In this document: one piece after another, positions 44,201 to 53,106 of the stretch
Layout: each line of letters opens with the position of its first letter
Numbering within the stretch: the first letter of the stretch is position 1
NCBI RefSeq assembly: GCF_000794385.1
Contig: NZ_JTJB01000003.1
Location: 248,001 to 312,000 of the forward strand
Direction: 5' to 3'
DNA: 64,000 nt
Source of the DNA: Thermus sp. 2.9
GTDB taxonomy: Bacteria; Deinococcota; Deinococci; Deinococcales; Thermaceae
Notes under the pieces: model-generated
Told to the model about the DNA's origin: nothing
The model's database searches: none
What the model saw: only the letters and a program-made list of their open reading frames with translations
Position numbers and translations under genes: made by a program

Positions 44201-46264
44201 GGCCGGGTGGAGGCCAAGGGGACCCTCCTCCCCCTGGCCTTGGACCTCACCCTGAAGGAGGCGGCCCTCGAGAACTTCCTGGGCCGCTACGCCCCCTACC
44301 TCAGGGGACGGGTTTCTGGAAGCCTGGCCTTGAAGGGAGGCGGGGCGGAAGGGGCGGTTTCGGGGGCGGTGGAGGTGGCGGGGACGCGCCTTCCGTTAGG
44401 CCTAAAGGGGCGCCTTGGAGGGGCGGGTTTCGCCGGGGAGGGGCGCCTGGGGGAAACCCCCTTCCAGGTGGCCTTGGAGGGGGGAAGGCTGGACCTCGTG
44501 GCAAGCCCCCGGGGCTTCCCCCTCCACCTCCTCTTGGCGGCGGTGGCGGGGCCCTTGGAGGGGGAGGCCTACTGGACGGGGGCGGTGCGCCTAAGGGTGC
44601 CCCTGGCCAACCCCTGGCGGGGGGAAGGGGTTTTGGTGGGGGAAAGCCTGGTCTTCCGGGGCGGGGGGGATGAGCTTAAGGGGCAGGCGGCCTTCCGCTT
44701 GAGCCGGGGGCGGGTGGAGGTGGACCACCTCCGCCTGGCGGGTCGGGGTGTCTGGGAGGGCGGGGGGTACTGGAGCCCCGAAGGCAGCGACCTTTACCTG
44801 TACCTGAAGGACACGGTCTTCACCCCCGTGCTCCAGGTGGTGCCCGCCCTGAAGCCCTACCGGCCCGAGGGTTCGGGGAGCCTGAGCCTGCGCCTCACGG
44901 GAGAGGGCTTTCAGGTGGGCTTTAAGGACTTCCGCTTCCGGCTCGGCCCGGTGGCGGGGTACTTGCCCGAGGGCCTCCTCTCCTTGGACGGGGGGGCGAA
45001 GGCGGAAGGGGAGCTCACCCTCACGGCGCCTTTCCCGGGGCGGGCCAGGCTTGGCCTCGAGGGCCGCTTGGAGGACTTCCGGGTGAGCGCCAAGGGGGAG
45101 GTTTCCCTCCCCGGGCTCAAGGAGGCCACCCCGGCGGAGGTGGTCTTCCGCTACCCCTCGGGGCTAGTGGAGGTTCGCCTGGGGGAGCTGGAAGCGCAAG
45201 GGACCCTTTTGCCGTTGCGCCTTGCAGGTTATGGCCGAGTAACCCTGAGCTATCCTAGCCTTTACTTGCAGGAAGGGCGTTTAGACGTGAAAGGCTTCTT
45301 CTTATACCAAGAGGGGGAAAATTACCACCTGACTGCCAACGCCGAGGTGTTGCGCGCTCGCCTAGCTTTTTCTTCGGCTCGGGAAGCCGAGGCGGCGCGA
45401 CCTAAGGAGGCTGGCCCCTCGCAACCTCTTCCCTTGGTATTTGAGAATGTTCGTCTGTATGCGGAAAGAGGAGTTCTTGTTCAGGAGAGTCTGGTTCAGG
45501 GTGAGTTGGGCGGAGAGGTGTACTTGGGTGGGTCTTACCAGGATCCCTACCTTTCAGGGGAGGCTCGTCCCCTTCGGGGCACTTTCCGCTTGTGGGACGT
45601 GCTTTTTAACATTGTACCTGAAGAAAGCGCCATACGGTTTAGTCCTAGCCGGGGCATTTTGCCCGAGTTCACCCTTCAGGCCACTGGTGAAGCACGGGGC
45701 TACATCCTGCACCTTCAGGCAGAAGGGGGTTTTTTCCGCGAAAATGGTCAGATAAAGCTCCGCTTGGATCCCAAGTTGACCACAGAACCCGAACTAACCG
45801 AACTGGAGGCTTATTCCCTTTTGATCCTGGGCACCTCTGATCTAAGTCAGGTTTTGGATGCTTTACCCCAGACGATTTTGAGTGCGGCGTTGGAGAGCCT
45901 GCTTGTGGGTCAACTGGAGCAGGAGCTTGGACGGGTTTTGGGACTGGATCAATTCCAGATCCGTGCACCCTTTTTCCAGGGTGGGCAGTTGGAGGACACC
46001 CGTTTTTCGGTGGGCAAATATGTGATGCCCAATTTGTTCTTGGGGTACGAGGTGGACCTGCGGGGAGCGCAAAGCGTGTTCGCCCAATACCGCCAGGATA
46101 GACTGACCCTTTCCTTAAGCTCCCGGTTTCCGGTGGGGGAAGGGGCTTATCAAACCGTGGCTTTTCAGCTTGGGTACGAGCTTACACCCACTTTGGGTCT
46201 TTCCTTGGGCATGGAAAGTGGCGAGAGCGTGCGTTTTAGCGTGGGCGCCCTTTACCGGTGGTAG
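38251..46264 (+). CDS. tamB: TamB-family giant envelope protein (one frameshift)
   Basis: This TamB/AsmA-like bridge protein has an N-terminal membrane anchor (MRRGLFLLLFLLALLALLAWPPLL), then more than 2000 residues of beta-rich repeats dominated by Gly, Arg, Leu and Glu, and a C-terminal TamB (DUF490) domain ending LGMESGESVRFSVGALYRW. It should span the periplasm and carry lipid or assist outer-membrane protein insertion with the Omp85. The reading frame changes at 42323-42332 (GGGGAGGGGG); removing one G gives a continuous protein of 2670 residues. As read, the two pieces are 38251-42810 and a frame ending at 46264. The last kilobase, from about 45215, is much AT-richer. Confidence 0.88.
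42323..42332 (+). other. tamB: Frameshift site in tamB
   Basis: GGGGAGGGGG interrupts the tamB frame. Upstream codons read EGFWRG and downstream codons, one base later, read EGAALPFRFAQEG; both flanks look like genuine TamB repeat sequence. One G too many explains it. Confidence 0.7.
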
Positions 46265-46276
46265 CATGGCCCCGGT

Positions 46277-47308
46277 ATGCGCGCTTTGGCCAAGCTGGCC
46301 CCCGAAGAGGGCCTAACCCTAGTGGAACGCTCCCGCCCCGAGCCGGGGCCTGGGGAGATCCTGGTGCGGGTGGAGGCCGCCAGCATCTGCGGCACCGACC
46401 TCCACATCTGGAGGTGGGACGCCTGGTCCCGGGGCAGGGTCCGGCCTCCCCTCATCACCGGGCACGAGTTCAGCGGCGTGGTGGAGGCGGTGGGTCCCGG
46501 GGTGAAGCGCCCTCAGGTGGGGGATCACGTGAGCCTGGAAAGCCACATCGTCTGCCACGCCTGCCCCGCCTGCCGCACGGGCAACTACCACGTCTGCCTG
46601 AACACGGAGATCCTGGGGGTGGACCGGGACGGGGGGTTCGCCGAGTACGTGGTGGTGCCGGCGGAAAACGCCTGGGTCAACCCCAAGGACCTCCCCTTTG
46701 AGGTGGCGGCCATCCTGGAGCCCTTCGGCAACGCTGTGCACACGGTGTATGCCGGAAGCGGGGTCTCGGGGAAGAGCGTCCTCATCACCGGGGCGGGGCC
46801 CATCGGCCTCATGGCGGCCATGGTGGCCCGGGCGAGCGGGGCGGGGCCCATTTTGGTCTCCGACCCCAACCCCTACCGCCTGGCCTTCGCCAAACCTTAC
46901 GCCGACCGGCTCGTGAACCCCCTCGAGGAAGACCTCCTCCAGGTGGTGCGGGAGGTCACGGGAAGCGGGGTGGAGGTCCTCTTGGAGTTTTCCGGCAACG
47001 AGAGCGCCATCCACCAGGGCCTAAAGGCCCTCATCCCGGGGGGCGAGGCGAGGATCCTCGGCATCCCCTCCGATCCCATCCGCTTTGACCTGGCGGGGGA
47101 GCTGGTCATGCGGGGGATCACCGCCTACGGCATCGCCGGAAGGCGGCTTTGGCAGACCTGGATGCAGGGCACCGCCTTGGTCTATTCGGGCCGGGTGGAC
47201 CTCACCCCCCTCATCACCCACCGCCTGCCCCTGAGCCGCTACCGGGAAGCTTTTCACCTTTTGGCCTCGGGCCAGGCGGTGAAGGTGATCCTGGACCCCA
47301 AGGCGTAG
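46277..47308 (+). CDS. tdh: L-threonine 3-dehydrogenase
   Basis: This 343-residue zinc medium-chain dehydrogenase oxidises threonine to 2-amino-3-ketobutyrate. Catalytic zinc ligands: Cys in [11 protein letters not shown] (the CGTD-H-W form typical of Tdh) and HE in [14 protein letters not shown]. Structural zinc Cys cluster: [21 protein letters not shown]-binding motif: [15 protein letters not shown]. The tamB stop TAG begins TAGCAT, 9 nt upstream, so this promoter is slightly off the window's standard spacing. A glycine-forming Kbl partner is not in the window. Confidence 0.93.
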   Translation: MRALAKLAPEEGLTLVERSRPEPGPGEILVRVEAASICGTDLHIWRWDAWSRGRVRPPLITGHEFSGVVEAVGPGVKRPQVGDHVSLESHIVCHACPACRTGNYHVCLNTEILGVDRDGGFAEYVVVPAENAWVNPKDLPFEVAAILEPFGNAVHTVYAGSGVSGKSVLITGAGPIGLMAAMVARASGAGPILVSDPNPYRLAFAKPYADRLVNPLEEDLLQVVREVTGSGVEVLLEFSGNESAIHQGLKALIPGGEARILGIPSDPIRFDLAGELVMRGITAYGIAGRRLWQTWMQGTALVYSGRVDLTPLITHRLPLSRYREAFHLLASGQAVKVILDPKA

Positions 47309-47349
47309 GCCCTTATGGGGTAGCCTCTTCCCCGAAAGGGGGAAGGGGA

Positions 47350-48408
47350 ATGACAAGAAGGCGCTTTCTCGCCGCCCTTTCCGCCCTGGCCCTAGCCCGG
47401 GGCCAGGGCCTAAGGGCGGAGGGGGTGGCGGAGGGCTTGGAGGTCCCCTGGGCCCTGGCCTTTTTGCCCGGCGGGGGGTTTTTGGTTTCCGAGCGGCCGG
47501 GGCGCATCCGGCTGGTGCGGGGCGGGAGGGTGGTCCCCTATGCCGAGCTTCCCGTCTACCACCGAGGGGAGTCGGGGCTTTTGGGCCTCGCCCTCCACCC
47601 CCGCTTTCCCCAAGAGCCCTACGTCTATGCCTACCGCACCGTGGAGGAAGGGGGGCTTCGCAACCAGGTGGTGCGCCTTCGGCATGAGGGGGAGCGGGGG
47701 GTTTTGGACCGGGTGATCCTGGACGGCATTCCCGCCCGCCCCCACGGCCTCCACTCCGGGGGGCGGATCGCCTTTGGCCCCGATGGGATGCTTTACGTCA
47801 CCACGGGGGAGGTGTACGAGCGGGAGATGGCCCAGGACCTTTCCTCCTTGGGGGGGAAGATCCTGCGGATCACCCCCGAGGGCGAGCCCGCCCCCGGGAA
47901 CCCGTTTTTGGGAAGGCGGGGGGCCCGGCCCGAGGTCTATAGCCTGGGGCACCGCAACCCCCAGGGCCTCGCCTGGCACCCGGAGACGGGGGAGCTTTTC
48001 TCCAGCGAGCACGGGCCGAGCGGGGAGCAGGGCTTTGGCCACGACGAGGTGAACGTCATCCTCCCGGGGGGCAATTACGGCTGGCCCCGGGGGGTGGGCC
48101 GGTTGGGGGATGCCCGCTACCAGGACCCCCTTTCCGTTTTCCCCCAGGGCTTTCCCCCGGGAAACCTGGCCTTCTGGCGGGGGGCGCTCTATTTGGCGGG
48201 GCTTCGGGGAGAGGCGCTTTTGCGCTTGGTCCTTGCGGGGGGCAAGGGAAGGTGGCGGGTTGTGCGGGTGGAGGAAGCCCTCACGGGCTTCGGGCGCCTG
48301 CGGGAGGTGCAGGTGGGGCCCGACGGGGCCCTTTACGTCACCACCTCCAACCGGGACGGCCGGGGCCGGGTGCGCCCGGGGGACGACAAGGTCCTCCGCC
48401 TCCTTTAG
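47350..48408 (+). CDS. PQQ-dependent sugar dehydrogenase-like protein
   Basis: This 352-residue secreted six-bladed beta-propeller belongs to the soluble aldose sugar dehydrogenase (YliI/GdhB-like) family. The Tat-type signal MTRRRFLAALSALALARGQG is followed by VPWALAFLPGGGFLVSERPGRIRLV, SGLLGLALHPRF, RPHGLHSGGRIAFGPDGMLYVTTG, YSLGHRNPQGLAW, SSEHGPSGEQGFGHDEVNVI and GNYGWP, all family landmarks including PQQ and calcium contacts. GGAAGGGGA precedes ATG 47350. It probably oxidises sugars in the periplasm if PQQ is available; PQQ synthesis genes are not seen here. Confidence 0.9.
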   Translation: MTRRRFLAALSALALARGQGLRAEGVAEGLEVPWALAFLPGGGFLVSERPGRIRLVRGGRVVPYAELPVYHRGESGLLGLALHPRFPQEPYVYAYRTVEEGGLRNQVVRLRHEGERGVLDRVILDGIPARPHGLHSGGRIAFGPDGMLYVTTGEVYEREMAQDLSSLGGKILRITPEGEPAPGNPFLGRRGARPEVYSLGHRNPQGLAWHPETGELFSSEHGPSGEQGFGHDEVNVILPGGNYGWPRGVGRLGDARYQDPLSVFPQGFPPGNLAFWRGALYLAGLRGEALLRLVLAGGKGRWRVVRVEEALTGFGRLREVQVGPDGALYVTTSNRDGRGRVRPGDDKVLRLL

Positions 48409-48417
48409 GCTTAGGGC

Positions 48418-49410
48418 GTGGAGCGCTTGCTGCCCTTCCGCTTTGACGAGGGTGAGGGGGTCTTTTGGCTTCTGGACCAAAGGCGGCTTCCCTTGGAGGA
48501 AGTCTGGGTGCCCGTGCGCACCGCGGGGGAGATGGCGGAGGCCATCCGGGCCATGGTGGTGCGGGGGGCCCCGGCCATCGGGGTCTCGGCGGCCTTCGGC
48601 ATGGTCCTCGCCCACCTCCGGGGGGAAAGCCCAAAGGAGGCGGAGAGGCTCCTCCGCCAAAGCCGCCCCACGGCGGTGAACCTCTTTTACGCCCTGGACC
48701 GCATGCGCCCCCACTGGGGGGACCTGGAGGCAAGCCTTAAGGAGGCGAAAGCCCTTTGGCGGGAGGTGGAGGAGACGGAAAAGGCGATCAGCCTCCACGG
48801 GGCCAGGGTGCTTCGGGGCCGGGTCCTCACCCACTGCAACACCGGGCCCCTCGCCACCGGGGGGTATGGGACGGCGCTTGGGGCCATCCTCGAGGCCCAC
48901 CGCCAGGAGCGGGTGCGCCATGTCTGGGTGGATGAGACCCGGCCCTACCTGCAAGGGGCCCGGCTCACCGCCTTTGAGCTAAAAAAGGCGGGCGTTCCCG
49001 CCACGCTCATCGCCGACAACATGGCGGGCTTCCTCATGCAACGGGGATTGGTGGACGCCGTCATCGTGGGGGTGGACCGCATGGCCCTAAACGGCGACTT
49101 CGCCAACAAGATCGGCACCTACACCCTGGCGGTTTTGGCCCACCACCACGGGGTTCCCTTCTACGCCGCCTTGCCCCTTTCCTCCGTGGACCCTGGCCTG
49201 GCAAGTGGGGAAGGCATCCCCATAGAGGAGCGCTCCCCGGAGGAGGTCCTCACCCTCCAAGGGGTGCGCCTGGCTCCTGAAGGCTTTCCCGCCTATCACC
49301 CCGCCTTTGACCTCACCCCCCACCGTTACCTCACGGGGATCATCACGGAAAAGGGGGTGCTCTACCCGCCCTTTGACGAGGCGCTAAGGGATGCTTTGGG
49401 GCTTTCTTGA
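48418..49410 (+). CDS. mtnA: Methylthioribose-1-phosphate isomerase
   Basis: This 330-residue enzyme of methionine salvage converts 5-methylthioribose-1-phosphate to the ribulose form. Motifs: VVRGAPAIGVSAAFG, catalytic Cys in VLTHCNTGPLATGGYGTALG near residue 140, VDETRPYLQGARLTAFEL, and catalytic Asp in VIVGVDRMALNGDFANKIGTY near 220. GTG 48418 has TAGGCT 6 nt upstream, whose TAG is the stop of the preceding gene. The eIF2B-like family also includes ribose-1,5-bisphosphate isomerases, but the Cys and length favour MtnA. It overlaps comF. Confidence 0.94.
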   Translation: MERLLPFRFDEGEGVFWLLDQRRLPLEEVWVPVRTAGEMAEAIRAMVVRGAPAIGVSAAFGMVLAHLRGESPKEAERLLRQSRPTAVNLFYALDRMRPHWGDLEASLKEAKALWREVEETEKAISLHGARVLRGRVLTHCNTGPLATGGYGTALGAILEAHRQERVRHVWVDETRPYLQGARLTAFELKKAGVPATLIADNMAGFLMQRGLVDAVIVGVDRMALNGDFANKIGTYTLAVLAHHHGVPFYAALPLSSVDPGLASGEGIPIEERSPEEVLTLQGVRLAPEGFPAYHPAFDLTPHRYLTGIITEKGVLYPPFDEALRDALGLS

Positions 49411-50004
49411 GGCGCTTTTGGGCCACGCCTGCCCCGGGTGCGGGGGCCCCTGGATGGGCCCCTCCTCTGCGCCGCCTGCCGCCGGGCCCTTAAGGCCCAG
49501 GGGACGGGGGAGGTGGTCTACCTGGGGCTTTATGGCCGGGTGGGGGGCCTGGCTCGGGCCCTGAAGTACGGGCGCTGCGCTGGCCTAGCCCCCCTTCTCG
49601 CCCGCCCCTTGGCGGAAGGGGTCCTGGCCCAGGGTTGGGCCCTTTCAGGGGTGACGGCGGTGCCCACCCTTCTTCCCCGGCTTCTCCAAAGGGGGTATAG
49701 CCCGCCTGAGCTTTTGGCCAAGGAGCTTGCCCGCCTCCTCCACCTTCCCTACCGGCGGGTTTTGGTGCGGGTGCGCTACACCCCAGGCCAGCCCACCCGG
49801 GGGCGGGAGAGGACCAAGCTCCCCTCGAGGCTCTTCCTCCCCAAGGCCCGGGTGGTGGGGGCTTGGCTTTTAGTGGACGATGTCCTCACGAGCGGGGCCA
49901 CCTTCCTCCGGGCCAAGGAGGCCCTACTCCAGGCGGGGGCGGAGAGGGTCTATGGGGCTTTCCTGGCGGTGCGGGACCCCGCGGCCTTAGGGCCTTACCG
50001 GTGA
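49391..50004 (+). CDS. comF: ComF-like phosphoribosyltransferase, N terminus frameshifted
   Basis: This ComF family protein combines an N-terminal zinc finger with a type I phosphoribosyltransferase domain (WLLVDDVLTSGATFLRAKEAL is the PRPP loop). ATG 49391 gives MLWGFLEALLGHACPGCGGP, with the first Cys pair, but the second pair (LLCAACRRALKAQG) lies in another frame. One base missing in GGGGGCCCC (49442-49450) explains this; repaired length is 204 residues. As read, only 49438-50004 from a GTG is open. ComF is needed for DNA uptake or processing in transformable bacteria, which fits the pilus locus in the same window. It overlaps mtnA by 20 nt. Confidence 0.82.
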
Positions 50005-50057
50005 AGGCCACACTTCCTTGGGCGTTTCGTCCTAGACTGGGGGGAAAGGGGGTGGAC

Positions 50058-50456
50058 GTGAAGAAGCTTCGCCGCCTTCCGGACCTCCTCCCCCACCTTA
50101 GGGAAGGTCGCTACCGCTTGGGCCCCCACGTGGCCAAGCACATGCTCCAGGAAGGCTTCACCGAGCTGGACATCCTCAGGGCCCTGGAATGGGGCAGGGA
50201 GCTTTGCATCTACCCTGAGGACCAGCGGATGCTGGTTTTGGGCTATATGGTCTTCCCGCCTCGCCTGCGCCTGCCCTTGCACGTGGTCCTGGAGTACGCC
50301 AAGCCGCGGCACGTGGACATCGTCACCGCCTTCATCCCTAAAGAGCCTTACCGGGTGTATTCCAGGAAGCGCCTCGCCGCCATCCTCCGCTTTGACGGGG
50401 CCTTGGAGGAGGTGCGTTGGAGCCTGCCCAAAGAGGCCTACCCCGCCTGGGAGTAG
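50058..50456 (+). CDS. DUF4258-like protein
   Basis: This 132-residue basic protein has PHVAKHMLQEGFTELDILRALEWGRELCIYPEDQRMLVLGYM followed by LHVVLEYAKPRHVDIVTAFIPKEPYRV, a pattern like DUF4258/BrnT-like small alpha-beta proteins whose members include toxin-like folds. No antitoxin partner is seen next to it. GTG 50058 is preferred because AAAGGGGGTG lies 6 nt before it; GTG 50052 is an alternative. The role is unknown. Confidence 0.7.
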   Translation: MKKLRRLPDLLPHLREGRYRLGPHVAKHMLQEGFTELDILRALEWGRELCIYPEDQRMLVLGYMVFPPRLRLPLHVVLEYAKPRHVDIVTAFIPKEPYRVYSRKRLAAILRFDGALEEVRWSLPKEAYPAWE

Positions 50457-50482
50457 GCCAAGCGGGGCAGGAGGCCTGGGCT

Positions 50483-50974
50483 TTAGCGCTTGAGTTCCCG
50501 GATCACCGCCTGGGTGAGGTCGGTGTCCTCGTCGGCGTAGACCACCAGGCCGGACTGGGCCGCCACCTGCCGGCTCATGACCACGGCGAAGCCCTGGGCC
50601 TTGGCCACCTTGGCGATGGCCGCGTCCACGTCATCCAGGATGGGCTTGAGCGCCTGGTTCTGCCGGTCCTGCCACTTCTTCAGGGTGTCTTGGTAGGTCT
50701 TAAGGAGGGCGTCGTAGTCCTGGCGCTCCTTGGCGCTGGCTTGGCCGGCCCGCACCTTTTGGTCCAGGGGCTTGAGCTTCTCCTCCAGGGGGGAGAGCTC
50801 CTTCTTGGCCTGGGCCTGCACGTCCTGGACCTTTTTGTAGTCGGGGTGGGCCTGGATGAGAGCGTCGGCGTCCACAAAGCCGATGCGGGTGGCCACGTTT
50901 TTGTTCTGGGCCAGCATGGGGGTGAGGAGGGCGCCGAGGGCCAGGAAAAGGGCCGTAAGGGGAAGCCGTTTCAT
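50483..50974 (-). CDS. Skp/OmpH-like periplasmic chaperone
   Basis: This 163-residue protein has a signal peptide (MKRLPLTALFLALGALLTPMLA), then the OmpH pattern: RIGFVDADALIQAHPDYKKVQDVQAQAKKEL and long helices forming tentacles, ending with AIAKVAKAQGFAVVMSRQVAAQSGLVVYADEDTDLTQAVIREL. It would hold unfolded outer-membrane proteins on their way to BamA. TAGGCT (50987-50982) is 7 nt before the ATG on the minus strand. A small beta-barrel-like protein is encoded divergently. Confidence 0.88.
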   Translation of the reverse strand: MKRLPLTALFLALGALLTPMLAQNKNVATRIGFVDADALIQAHPDYKKVQDVQAQAKKELSPLEEKLKPLDQKVRAGQASAKERQDYDALLKTYQDTLKKWQDRQNQALKPILDDVDAAIAKVAKAQGFAVVMSRQVAAQSGLVVYADEDTDLTQAVIRELKR

Positions 50975-51073
50975 GGGCCTAAGCCTAGCTGCTCCGGGTT
51001 AGGCCAGGGTGAGAGAAAGCTTCCTTTCCCCTTGATGCGAGGGGGGGTAGGATGCTCTTTGGAGGTGAAGCGT

Positions 51074-51508
51074 ATGCGCAAGACGCTTTGGTTGTTGGCG
51101 CTTTTGGCCTTAGGTTCCCTGGCCTTCGCCCAGCGGGCGGTTTCCTTCCGGCTTTCTTTGCCCCCCGCTGGGCTTGGTTTGGGCTTGGAGGCACCCTTGG
51201 AGCAAAGCCTGGCCTTCCGGGGTTTCGCCGACCTCTTCCCCAGCGGCCCGAGCTTCCTAGTGGGGGGTGAACTCCTCTTCAAGCCGGATTTGGGCCAGCT
51301 GGACCGGGACCTCAGGGGGATTAGGCCCTACTTCGGCGGGGGGCTTGCCGGGCGGTTCGCCCAAACGAGCGACCTCGGCCTTCACCTCTCCTTAGGGGTG
51401 GAGGTGTTGTTGGACCCCAGGACGGGGGTTTTCCTGGATGGGGAGTACTTTTATCCCTTCGGAGGTGGGGGCTCTAGCCGCGTGGTCCTTGGGGCAACCC
51501 TGCGGTAA
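51074..51508 (+). CDS. Small secreted beta-rich protein
   Basis: This 144-residue protein has a signal peptide (MRKTLWLLALLALGSLAFAQ) and alternating hydrophobic, Gly-rich strands ending in YFYPFGGGGSSRVVLGATLR, which looks like a small outer-membrane barrel or barrel fragment of the OmpA/OmpW-like kind. GGAGGTGAAG precedes the ATG, with TAGGAT further upstream. It is followed by a strong terminator and stands alone. I do not recognise a named family; its position next to the Skp-like gene supports an envelope role. Confidence 0.7.
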   Translation: MRKTLWLLALLALGSLAFAQRAVSFRLSLPPAGLGLGLEAPLEQSLAFRGFADLFPSGPSFLVGGELLFKPDLGQLDRDLRGIRPYFGGGLAGRFAQTSDLGLHLSLGVEVLLDPRTGVFLDGEYFYPFGGGGSSRVVLGATLR

Positions 51509-51526
51509 AAAAGGAAGTATGGTTTT

Positions 51527-51554
51527 CCCCGCCCTTTGGGCGGGGACATTTTTA
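51527..51554 (+). terminator. Intrinsic terminator after 51074-51508
   Basis: CCCCGCCC (51527-51534) and GGGCGGGG (51538-51545) form a perfect 8-bp stem with a TTT loop followed by ACATTTTTA. It is one of only a few convincing intrinsic terminators in the window. Confidence 0.88.
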
Positions 51555-51596
51555 CCCTTCACCATGGGATAAGCTAGGGGTGAGAGGAGGTTAAAG

Positions 51597-52229
51597 ATGC
51601 TGGTCCGCGATTGGATGACCAAGGACCCCCTTACCGTGCCCCCCGACACCCCGGTGTTGGAGGCCATCAACCTGTTGAAGCACAAAGGCTTCCGGCGCCT
51701 GCCCGTGGTGAAGGACGGGAAGCTCGTGGGCTTGGTGACGGACAAGGACCTCAAGGATGCCATGCCCTCCAAGGCCACCACCCTCTCGGTGTGGGAGATG
51801 AACTACCTCCTCTCCAAGCTCACCGTGGAGGAGGTGATGGCCAAGCCCGTGGTCACCGTGGGGGCGGACGAGCCTTTGGAAAAGGCGGCCCTCCTCATGG
51901 AGGAGCGGAAGATCGGAGGCCTGCCGGTGATGGAAGGGGATCGGCTTGTGGGCATCATCACCGTGACCGACGTGCTTCGGGCCTTCATTGAGGTGTTGGG
52001 CCTTAAGCTTGGGGGTCTTCGCATCACCGTGGACATCCCCGACGTCCCCGGGGCCCTGGCCCAGATGGCCCAGGCGGTCCCTCCGGCCAACATCGTCTCC
52101 ATCGCCACCGCCGCCCACCTCGAGGGCTACCAGCGCCTGGTGATGCGGGTGGTGGGGGAGGATGTGGAAGGGGTGCCCAAGCGCCTGGAGGCCGCCGGGG
52201 AAAGGGTGGTGGACGTCCGCCCGGGCTAG
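51597..52229 (+). CDS. CBS-ACT domain protein (AcuB-like)
   Basis: This 210-residue cytoplasmic regulator has two CBS motifs (residues 1-60 with [22 protein letters not shown], and about 77-135 with [22 protein letters not shown]) and a C-terminal ACT-like domain from about 140 ([19 protein letters not shown]). The AcuB family shares this layout and probably senses adenine nucleotides and a small metabolite. AGGAGG precedes ATG 51597. It shares CTAG with the convergent pheA. The regulated target is unknown. Confidence 0.88.
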   Translation: MLVRDWMTKDPLTVPPDTPVLEAINLLKHKGFRRLPVVKDGKLVGLVTDKDLKDAMPSKATTLSVWEMNYLLSKLTVEEVMAKPVVTVGADEPLEKAALLMEERKIGGLPVMEGDRLVGIITVTDVLRAFIEVLGLKLGGLRITVDIPDVPGALAQMAQAVPPANIVSIATAAHLEGYQRLVMRVVGEDVEGVPKRLEAAGERVVDVRPG

Positions 52230-53047
52230 GTGCCGTTCCGGTAGGCGGGGTAGGAGCCCAGGACCTTTAAAAAGGCCGCCCGCCGCAAAAGGCCCAGAAG
52301 GGCTTGGGCGGGTCCCGGCTCCTCCAGGTGGCCCTCTAAGTCCAGGTAAAAGAGGTAGCTAAACGGCTTGTCCCGCCGCGGCCTAGACTCCAGCTTGGTG
52401 AGGTTCACCCCGGCCTCGGCGAAGACCTGCAGGGCCTCCAAAAGCCCCCCGGGGCGGTGGCGCACGGCGAAGACGATGCTGGTCTTGTGGGGGCCTTCCC
52501 CCTTCCTTGCCTCCTCGCGGCCGATGACGAAGAAGCGGGTGTAGTTGTGGGGGTAGTCCTCAATGTTTTCCGCCAGGACGGCAAGGCCATAGAGCTCCGC
52601 CGCCCGCCTCGAGGCGATGGCCCCCACCCCGGGCTCGGGGTTTTCCGCCAAGGCCCGGGCGGCCCCGGCGGTGTCGTACACGGGGATGGGGGTGAGGCGA
52701 AGCCGGGCTAAGAAGCCGTCGCACTGGGCCAGGGCCTGGGGGTGGCTCTTCACCGCCTTGAGCTCCTTAAGCTCCACGCCCCGGGGTGCCAGAAGGCAGT
52801 GCTCCACCCGGTGGACGATCTCCCCCACCACGTGCAGGTCGCTTTCCAGGAGGAGGTCGTAGGTCTGGTTGATGCTGCCGGCGGTGGTGTTCTCCACGGG
52901 CACCACCCCAAGCTCCGCCTCCCCCGTTTCCACCGCCTCAAACACCTGGTGAAAGGTGGGGAAGCCCACGGGGGTGGCGCCGGGGAAGGCCTTGAGGAGG
53001 GCCTCTTCGCTGTACGCCCCTTCGGTGCCCTGGAAGGCGATCCTCAT
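52226..53047 (-). CDS. pheA: Prephenate dehydratase
   Basis: This 273-residue monofunctional prephenate dehydratase of phenylalanine synthesis has a catalytic domain (residues 1-180) with [39 protein letters not shown] and the conserved NYTRFFVIG. The C-terminal ACT domain has the Phe-binding ESRP motif ([25 protein letters not shown]). ATG 53047 is preferred because TACCAT is 7 nt upstream; ATG 53056 overlaps that hexamer. Confidence 0.95.
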   Translation of the reverse strand: MRIAFQGTEGAYSEEALLKAFPGATPVGFPTFHQVFEAVETGEAELGVVPVENTTAGSINQTYDLLLESDLHVVGEIVHRVEHCLLAPRGVELKELKAVKSHPQALAQCDGFLARLRLTPIPVYDTAGAARALAENPEPGVGAIASRRAAELYGLAVLAENIEDYPHNYTRFFVIGREEARKGEGPHKTSIVFAVRHRPGGLLEALQVFAEAGVNLTKLESRPRRDKPFSYLFYLDLEGHLEEPGPAQALLGLLRRAAFLKVLGSYPAYRNGT

Positions 53048-53106
53048 GCCCTCCATGGTACAAGCACCCTGGACAGGGGAAAAAGGGCTGGCGTAGCATG
53101 GCCTTC

